Shown here: piece after piece, positions 58,956-64,000 of the stretch
Layout of the letters: every line of letters begins with the position of its first letter
Position numbering within the stretch: the stretch's first letter is position 1
From: Streptomyces sp. NBC_00285
GTDB lineage: Bacteria; Actinomycetota; Actinomycetes; Streptomycetales; Streptomycetaceae
Length of the DNA stretch: 64,000 nucleotides
Direction: 5' to 3'
Assembly: GCF_036174265.1 (NCBI RefSeq)
Contig: NZ_CP108055.1
Span: forward strand, 8,990,001 to 9,054,000
The notes under the pieces: model-generated
Databases searched by the model: none
The model's input: the letters and a program-made list of their open reading frames with translations, nothing else
Told to the model about the DNA's origin: nothing
Position numbers and translations under genes: made by a program

Positions 58956-60304
58956 CTAGGAACCGGTTGCCCAGCGCTCACACCCTCCTCGCTCGTGCGC
59001 CGGAGGAGCAGGGAGTCGAGGATTTCTCCCGAGCGCACGGCGGTCGTCGACAGCAGGGTCGAGGTCAGGCCGTGCGTGTGCTCGGTCGCGCCCTGGAGGT
59101 AGATGCCGGCGGTGACCTCGGGCGAGAGCTCGACCCGGTGGTCCCGGCCGACGCGTACGGCGTCGTTGTCGTCCCGCAGACAGAGTTTGGCGGCTCTGCC
59201 CAGCATGGTGTCGAGGTCGCGGGGGCGGTAGCCGGTGGCGTGCACGAGCACGTCGCAGGTGAGCACCTCCCGTTCTCCGGTGGGGAGATACTCGACGGTC
59301 ACGTCCAGCCGGTCGTCCAGCTGCTCGACGTCCCGGATGCGGGACACGTTGCGCATCCGCAGCCGCTCGTGGCCCTGGACCTTCTCGCGGTACATGGTGG
59401 CGTACAGCGTCTCGATCAGATCCATGTCCACCACCGAGTAGTTGGTGGAGCGGTGGTAGTCGTGCAGGGACTGCTTCACCTCCGGCCGCGACCGGAAGTA
59501 GACGTCCACGGCCTCCGGGTCGAAGATCCGGTTGGCGAACGGGCTGTCGTCGGCGGGCGTGTAGCCGTACTTGGCGAACACCGCGCAGACCTCGGTGTCG
59601 GGGAAGGAACGGTGCAGGTAGTCGACCGCCTCGGCGCCGCTCTGGCCCGCGCCGAGCACGAGGATGCGGTCCACGGAGGCACCCGTGCCGGTCAGTTCGC
59701 GGGTGCGCGGGACCAGTTCGCTGTTGTGCCAGATGCGGTCCGACAGGGCGGTACCCGGCGGGACGTGCGGTTCGAGGCCGACGGCCACCGAGATGTTGCG
59801 GGCCCGGCGTACCACCGTGCGCCCCGGCTCGCCGGGTACGCGGCTGACCACGTCGAACCAGCGGACCTCGCCGGTCTCGGTCAGTACGGGCTCCACGGAC
59901 ACGACCTCCGCGTCGTACGTGACCTGGTCCGCGACCCGGGACGCCGCCCACTCGAAGTACTCGTGGAACTCGATCCGCAGCGGGAAGAGGGTCTTCGCGT
60001 TGAGGAAGTCCACCAGCCGGCCGCGGTCCCGCAGGAAACACAGGAAGCTGAAATCGCTGGTGGGATTGCGCATGGTGACCAGGTCCTTGAGAAAGGACAC
60101 CTGCATGGTCGCGTCGTCGATGAGCATGCCGCGGTGCCAGCCGAACCGCGGCTGGCGCTCCAGGAACTCGGCGTGAATGTGCTCCTCGGGCGCGGCTTGT
60201 GCGTTGTGTTCGGCGATGGCTATGGCCAGCGCCAGATTCGACGGGCCAAACCCAATACCGAGCACGTCATGGACGGCGTCCGGTTCGTCGTGCAGTGCGT
60301 TCAC
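58952..60304 (-). CDS. L-ornithine N5-monooxygenase (CchB-like)
   Basis: A 450-residue flavin N-hydroxylase for hydroxamate siderophores. FAD motif D-V-L-G-I-G-F-G-P-S-N near residue 12, NADPH motif L-V-L-G-A-G-Q-S-G near 220, and the C-terminal H-A-T-G-Y-R-P. It makes N5-hydroxyornithine, the iron-binding unit after formylation. GTG at 60304 with an AAGGGAA site upstream. It is divergent from the formyltransferase, with an iron box in the shared promoter. Confidence 0.92.
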   Translation of the reverse strand: MNALHDEPDAVHDVLGIGFGPSNLALAIAIAEHNAQAAPEEHIHAEFLERQPRFGWHRGMLIDDATMQVSFLKDLVTMRNPTSDFSFLCFLRDRGRLVDFLNAKTLFPLRIEFHEYFEWAASRVADQVTYDAEVVSVEPVLTETGEVRWFDVVSRVPGEPGRTVVRRARNISVAVGLEPHVPPGTALSDRIWHNSELVPRTRELTGTGASVDRILVLGAGQSGAEAVDYLHRSFPDTEVCAVFAKYGYTPADDSPFANRIFDPEAVDVYFRSRPEVKQSLHDYHRSTNYSVVDMDLIETLYATMYREKVQGHERLRMRNVSRIRDVEQLDDRLDVTVEYLPTGEREVLTCDVLVHATGYRPRDLDTMLGRAAKLCLRDDNDAVRVGRDHRVELSPEVTAGIYLQGATEHTHGLTSTLLSTTAVRSGEILDSLLLRRTSEEGVSAGQPVPS

Positions 60305-60340
60305 CGCAACTTCCCTTCCCCTAGGCGCCCTGATGGTAAA

Positions 60341-60359
60341 TAAGGTTAGCCTTACCTTG
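60341..60359. promoter_or_regulatory. Iron box in the divergent monooxygenase/formyltransferase promoter
   Basis: TAAGGTTAGCCTTACCTTG matches the DmdR1/IdeR consensus at 14 of 19 positions with a clear dyad. It is placed to repress both genes when iron is sufficient. Confidence 0.78.
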
Positions 60360-60388
60360 CAATGGTGTGTCCTACGGAAGGATCGGCT

Positions 60389-61336
60389 ATGCGGGTCGTC
60401 ATGTTCGGCTATCAGACCTGGGGGCATCGGACCCTCCAGGCTTTGCTGGACTCCGGTCACGAGGTGGTCATGGCAGTCACCCACCCCAAGAGCGATCACG
60501 TGTACGAGAAGATCTGGGACGACTCGGTGGCCGACCTCGCCGAGAAGCACGGCATCCCGGTACTGCTGAGGAATCGCCCGGACGATCCCGAACTCCTCGG
60601 TGCGCTAAGGGAGTTGGAGCCTGATCTGATCGTCGCCAACAACTGGCGCACCGTGCTGCCCCCCGAGGTCTTCGACCTCCCGGAGCACGGCACGCTCAAC
60701 ATCCACGACTCGCTGCTCCCGGCGTACGCGGGCTTCTCGCCGCTGATCTGGGCGCTCCTCAACGGCGAACGGGAGGTCGGTGTCACCGCACACCGTATGA
60801 ACGCGGAGTTGGATGCCGGTGACGTGCTGTTGCAACGGGCCGTACCGGTGGGGGCCCGTGACACGGTGACAGACCTCTTCCATCGCACTGTGGACTTGAT
60901 CACACCGGTGGTCCACGAGTCCCTCGCGCTCATCGCGTCGGGCCGCGCGCAGTGGATCCCGCAGGACCGCAGCAGGGCGAGCTTCTTCCACAAGCGGTCG
61001 CTGGAGGACAGCCGCATCGACTGGAGTTGGCCCGCCGAGGCGCTGGAGCGACTGATCCGCGCTCAGTCGGACCCGTATCCGAACGCCTTCACTCATCACA
61101 AGGGCCGGCGGATACGCATCGTCGAGGCCGCGGTCTCGGAGGGCTGCTACGGCGGCACCCCGGGCCGGATCTTCATCCGCGAGGGCGACGGGATCGTGGT
61201 GGTCGCGGGGGCGGAGGCGCGGAACGGGCGGCTGCGGGGGCTGTTGGTGAAGCGGGTGCGGACGGAGGACGGGGCGGAGGTCGCGGCGACGGAGTACTTC
61301 CGCACGATGGGCGGATATCTGACGGGGCACCCCTAG
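60389..61336 (+). CDS. Hydroxyornithine formyltransferase (CchA-like)
   Basis: A 315-residue formyltransferase of the Fmt/ArnA type using 10-formyl-tetrahydrofolate. Catalytic residues: N104 and H106 in L-N-I-H-D-S-L-L-P, and D145 in L-D-A-G-D-V. A C-terminal Fmt-like domain follows. With the monooxygenase it should make N5-formyl-N5-hydroxyornithine, the coelichelin building block. ATG 60389 with AAGGA six bases upstream. Confidence 0.9.
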   Translation: MRVVMFGYQTWGHRTLQALLDSGHEVVMAVTHPKSDHVYEKIWDDSVADLAEKHGIPVLLRNRPDDPELLGALRELEPDLIVANNWRTVLPPEVFDLPEHGTLNIHDSLLPAYAGFSPLIWALLNGEREVGVTAHRMNAELDAGDVLLQRAVPVGARDTVTDLFHRTVDLITPVVHESLALIASGRAQWIPQDRSRASFFHKRSLEDSRIDWSWPAEALERLIRAQSDPYPNAFTHHKGRRIRIVEAAVSEGCYGGTPGRIFIREGDGIVVVAGAEARNGRLRGLLVKRVRTEDGAEVAATEYFRTMGGYLTGHP

Positions 61337-61344
61337 CGGTGTGC

Positions 61345-61431
61345 TCGCCCCCGCCGCCCCTCCCCGTCCCTGGGGGCTGACATCGGGGGCGCAGCCCCCA
61401 GGGACGGGACGGGTAGGGGCGGCGGGGGCGA
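61345..61431. terminator. Large two-stem bidirectional terminator
   Basis: Two nested perfect stems: an outer 16 bp (61345-61360 with 61416-61431) and an inner 17 bp (61363-61379 with 61392-61408). They sit between convergent siderophore genes and should stop transcription from both. Confidence 0.85.
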
Positions 61432-61438
61432 GGAAAAC

Positions 61439-62329
61439 CTACCGGTCCCGGTGGTGGCGGCCCATCGGGATCACCATCGGGGTGTTGCTGACCGGATCCA
61501 GGGTGATGCGGCAGGTCAGGTCGAAGACATCCTCGACCGTCTCCTCCGTGATCACCTCCGCCGGCGAACCCTCCGCCACAATCCGCCCCGACTTCATCGC
61601 GACCACGTGATCGGCGTACCGGCAGGCCTGGTTGAGGTCGTGCAGGACCATCACCACCGTGCGGTTCTCACGGCGGTTGAGGTCCGTGATCAGGTCCAGC
61701 ACGTCGATCTGGTGGGCGAGGTCGAGATACGTCGTCGGCTCGTCCAGGAGCAGCACGGGCGTGCCCTGCGCGACCGCCATCGCGATCCACGCACGCTGCC
61801 GCTGCCCACCGGACAACTCGTCCACCGGCCGATCCGCCAGGTCGGTCATGTCGGTCGCGGCCAACGCCCCGTGCACGGCCTGCTCGTCCGCCTTCGACCA
61901 CTGCCGCCACCAGGTCTGGTGCGGTGAACGACCCCGGTTCACCAGGTCGATGACCGTCAACCCCTCCGGCGCCGTGGGGCTTTGGGGCAGGATGCCGAGC
62001 CGCTGCGCCAACTCCCGCGTGGGGATGGACTGGAGGGCACGCCCGTCCAACTGGACCGCGCCCTCTCGGGGCGTCAGCAGCCGGGCCAGGGCACGCAACA
62101 GCGTCGACTTCCCGCACGCGTTGGCGCCGACGATCGCGGTGATCCGGCCCGGCGGCACGGCCAGGTCGAGGCCGTCCACGACCACCCGGTTGTCGTACGA
62201 CAGACGCAGGCCCGTCGCCCTCAGCTCCGGGTCGGGAACCGGGTCCCCGGGAGTGGGCAGGGGATCGACCGGCATGGCCTCGGCCGCCGTGGACAGCGCG
62301 TCAGCCGGCATCGTGGGGTCCGTCGACAT
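61439..62329 (-). CDS. Ferric-siderophore ABC ATPase (FepC/CchE type)
   Basis: A 296-residue ATPase of the iron-siderophore uptake family. Walker A G-A-N-A-C-G-K-S-T, signature L-S-G-G-Q-R-Q-R, Walker B L-L-L-D-E-P-T-T, switch His in V-L-H-D-L-N-Q. About 40 extra N-terminal residues are Pro/Ala-rich. AGGAGG precedes the ATG at 62329, four bases after the permease stop. It powers the two FecCD permeases that follow. Confidence 0.92.
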   Translation of the reverse strand: MSTDPTMPADALSTAAEAMPVDPLPTPGDPVPDPELRATGLRLSYDNRVVVDGLDLAVPPGRITAIVGANACGKSTLLRALARLLTPREGAVQLDGRALQSIPTRELAQRLGILPQSPTAPEGLTVIDLVNRGRSPHQTWWRQWSKADEQAVHGALAATDMTDLADRPVDELSGGQRQRAWIAMAVAQGTPVLLLDEPTTYLDLAHQIDVLDLITDLNRRENRTVVMVLHDLNQACRYADHVVAMKSGRIVAEGSPAEVITEETVEDVFDLTCRITLDPVSNTPMVIPMGRHHRDR

Positions 62330-62333
62330 GGGA

Positions 62334-63452
62334 TCAGCCTCCTGAACCCGCGCGGTTGGCGCGGATGAGCAGCCAGAGCAGGATGGGCGCGCCGAGCACG
62401 CCGGTGACGATTCCGACCGGCAGTTCCGTGCCGGAGATGAGCGTGCGGGCGATGAGGTCGCTGCCCAGGACCATCAGCGCCCCGGTCAGTCCCGAGGTCA
62501 GCGTGGGCGGCCAGGCGGTGCGGGCGAGCCGCTGGGCGATCTGCGGGGCGGCCAGCGCCACGAAGGCGACCGGTCCGGCGGCTGCCGTCGCGAAGGCGAT
62601 CAGGCCGACGCCGGAGAGCAGGACCGCCAGGCGTACGGGCTGGACGCGGGTGCCGAGGCCGGTCGCCACGTCGTCGCCGAGTTGGAGTGTGCGCAGCAGC
62701 CGGCCGAGCAGCAGTGCCGTCGGCAGCAGGACGGCCAGGGAGATCGCGAGCGGTCCGACCTCCGACCAGGTGCGGCCGTTGAGGTTGCCGACCAGCCAGC
62801 CCGTCGCGGCCTGGGCCTCGAACCGGCCGCCCCTGGCGACCAGGTAGTCGGTGGCGCTCGTGCAGATCCAGGCGACGCCGATGCCGACCAGGATGATCCG
62901 GTAGCCGGTGGTGCCGCGCCGCCAGGCCAGTACGTACACGATGACGGCCGAGGCCAGCGCGCCGAGCAGGCCGAGCGCCTGGGTGCCGAGGCCGCCGTCC
63001 CAGCCCAGGACGATGCCCGCGACCACGAACAGTCCCGCGCCCTGGGTGAGGCCGATCATGTCGGGGCTGGCCAGCGGATTGCGGGTCATGGTCTGGAAGA
63101 GCCCGCCGGACGCCCCGAACGCGATCCCGGCCAGCAGCCCCACCAGGGAGCGCGGCAGCCGCAGTTCCTGGACGACGAGCACGGTGCCGGGGTCGCCGGA
63201 GCCGGCCAGGGCCCGTACGACGTCGGTGAGGGCGATCGGGTAGTCGCCGATCGTCAGGCTCCAGCAGAAGAGCAGGAAGGCGCCCACGGCGAGCAGCACA
63301 CCGACCGTCACCAGGCGGGGGCGGAGGATCCCGGAGACCGGGGGTGCCGTCAGACGGAAGGCGCGCCGGCCCCGAAGGGACGGGGTGGCGGGCGCCGGAG
63401 TGGCCGTGGGGTCGGCGGAGTCCGTGAGGCCGGTGGTCCTGGGATTCGTCAT
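62334..63452 (-). CDS. FecCD-type siderophore permease
   Basis: A 372-residue membrane permease with about ten helices: L-R-L-P-R-S-L-V-G-L-L-A-G, G-G-L-F-Q-T-M-T-R-N-P-L-A-S-P, and G-P-V-A-F-V-A-L-A-A-P-Q-I-A-Q-R-L (coupling region). ATG 63452 with GGAGG seven bases upstream; a GTG six bases earlier would overlap the next gene by four bases. Partner of the truncated permease at the window end. Confidence 0.9.
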   Translation of the reverse strand: MTNPRTTGLTDSADPTATPAPATPSLRGRRAFRLTAPPVSGILRPRLVTVGVLLAVGAFLLFCWSLTIGDYPIALTDVVRALAGSGDPGTVLVVQELRLPRSLVGLLAGIAFGASGGLFQTMTRNPLASPDMIGLTQGAGLFVVAGIVLGWDGGLGTQALGLLGALASAVIVYVLAWRRGTTGYRIILVGIGVAWICTSATDYLVARGGRFEAQAATGWLVGNLNGRTWSEVGPLAISLAVLLPTALLLGRLLRTLQLGDDVATGLGTRVQPVRLAVLLSGVGLIAFATAAAGPVAFVALAAPQIAQRLARTAWPPTLTSGLTGALMVLGSDLIARTLISGTELPVGIVTGVLGAPILLWLLIRANRAGSGG

Positions 63453-63454
63453 GC

Positions 63455-64000
63455 TCACACCTCCGCCAGTTTCCGGTGCCGCACCAGGGCGATGAAGAAG
63501 GGCCCGCCGATGAAGGCGACGATCACTCCGGCCTGGACCTCGATGGGCCGGGCGATCAGGCGCCCGATGATGTCGGCGCTGAGCAGCAGGATCGGCGCGA
63601 GGACGGCGGACAGCGGCAGCAGCCAGCGCTGGTCGGGGCCGATGCCCGCCAACTGGGCCAGCACCCGGGCGACATGGGGTACCACGAGTCCGATGAAGAC
63701 GACCGGGCCGATGACCGCGACGGCGGCGCCGGTCAGCAGGGTGACCGCTGCCACGCCCTGGAGCCGGACCAGGCCGAGGCGGCGGCCGAGCGAGGCGGCC
63801 ACGTCGTCGCCGAGGGCCATGCTGTTGAGCGCGGGCGCACTGGCGAGGGCCAGCACCGCGCCGACGGCGAGGAACGGCAGAATCCGTAGCACGGTCTCGC
63901 CGTCCTGGTCGGACATCGAACCGGCCGACCAGAAGCGGTAGCGGTCCAGGGCGTCGGGGTCGGTCAGCACGATCGCGCTGGTCAGGGACGAGAGGAAGGA
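63455..64000 (-). CDS. FecCD-type siderophore permease, partial
   Basis: The C-terminal 181 residues of a second FecCD permease; the gene continues beyond the right edge. Features: L-N-S-M-A-L-G-D-D-V-A-A-S-L-G and P-V-V-F-I-G-L-V-V-P-H-V-A-R. Its stop is three bases from the ATG of the other permease. With that permease and the ATPase it forms a CchCDE-like uptake system. Confidence 0.9.
   Translation of the reverse strand, partial: SFLSSLTSAIVLTDPDALDRYRFWSAGSMSDQDGETVLRILPFLAVGAVLALASAPALNSMALGDDVAASLGRRLGLVRLQGVAAVTLLTGAAVAVIGPVVFIGLVVPHVARVLAQLAGIGPDQRWLLPLSAVLAPILLLSADIIGRLIARPIEVQAGVIVAFIGGPFFIALVRHRKLAEV

Overview
The window is chromosomal DNA from a high-GC actinomycete, almost certainly a Streptomyces or close relative. 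The coding sequence has very strong G/C third-position bias with many GTG starts and 1-4 bp gene overlaps. Characteristic families include a WhiB regulator, DUF574/SAV2177-type methyltransferases, a Ser/Thr kinase with an extracellular tail, CUT1 sugar transporters without their own ATPase, and DmdR/IdeR-type iron boxes. No transposase, phage gene, plasmid origin or CRISPR array is visible.

Layout. 0.25-7.6 kb: GPP34 protein, an MFS transporter and a muconolactone-isomerase-like protein divergent from a LysR regulator; then threonine catabolism (tdh followed by a frameshifted kbl), a second LysR gene, a GNAT remnant and a YjbR protein. 7.7 kb: tRNA-Pro(GGG) with terminator. 7.9-22.2 kb: a plant cell-wall arabinan/arabinoside locus, with two secreted glycosidases and a LacI regulator on the minus strand and a CUT1 ABC transporter plus GH127- and GH146-type beta-L-arabinofuranosidases on the plus strand, closed by a convergent GH43 gene. 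The two divergent promoters carry the same operator-like sequence at the same place. 22.2-25.9 kb: DUF1905, TetR, an aldolase/kinase pair, DUF2218 and DUF4916. 25.9-28.4 kb: an amidohydrolase next to a glutamine-synthetase-like gene (a split FluG). 28.5-31.5 kb: a methyltransferase and a divergently arranged two-component system with an added 31-codon gene.

31.6-38.5 kb: a tightly packed seven-gene operon that I do not recognise as a characterised pathway: XRE-cupin regulator, M24 creatinase-fold protein with an altered metal site, 2-oxoacid dehydrogenase E1 alpha and beta without E2/E3, AtzA/TrzN-type amidohydrolase, bicupin, and an SDR-fold protein lacking the catalytic residues. 38.5-46.1 kb: a second DUF574 methyltransferase, whiB-dps-DUF3140, a TauE/SafE permease, cobK, a DHA2 exporter with a long soluble tail, cobF and DUF309. 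46.2 kb: a second tRNA-Pro(GGG), identical to the first over 115 bp including most of the terminator. 46.4-48.9 kb: secreted GH53 galactanase and PL9 pectate lyase, complementing the arabinan genes (together, pectin side-chain degradation). 48.9-54.2 kb: Ser/Thr kinase, an acetyltransferase fusion, nudK with a 17-codon upstream ORF, and an aldo-keto reductase under a MerR-type promoter.

54.2-64 kb: a hydroxamate siderophore locus resembling part of the coelichelin cluster: binding lipoprotein, a two-gene ABC exporter whose halves have complementary ATP-site defects, ornithine N5-monooxygenase divergent from a formyltransferase, and a FepC/FecCD uptake system. Two iron boxes are visible. The NRPS that would build the siderophore is not in the window. 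At several genes without a Shine-Dalgarno sequence, a TANNNT hexamer sits 6-7 nt before the start codon, suggesting frequent leaderless transcripts.
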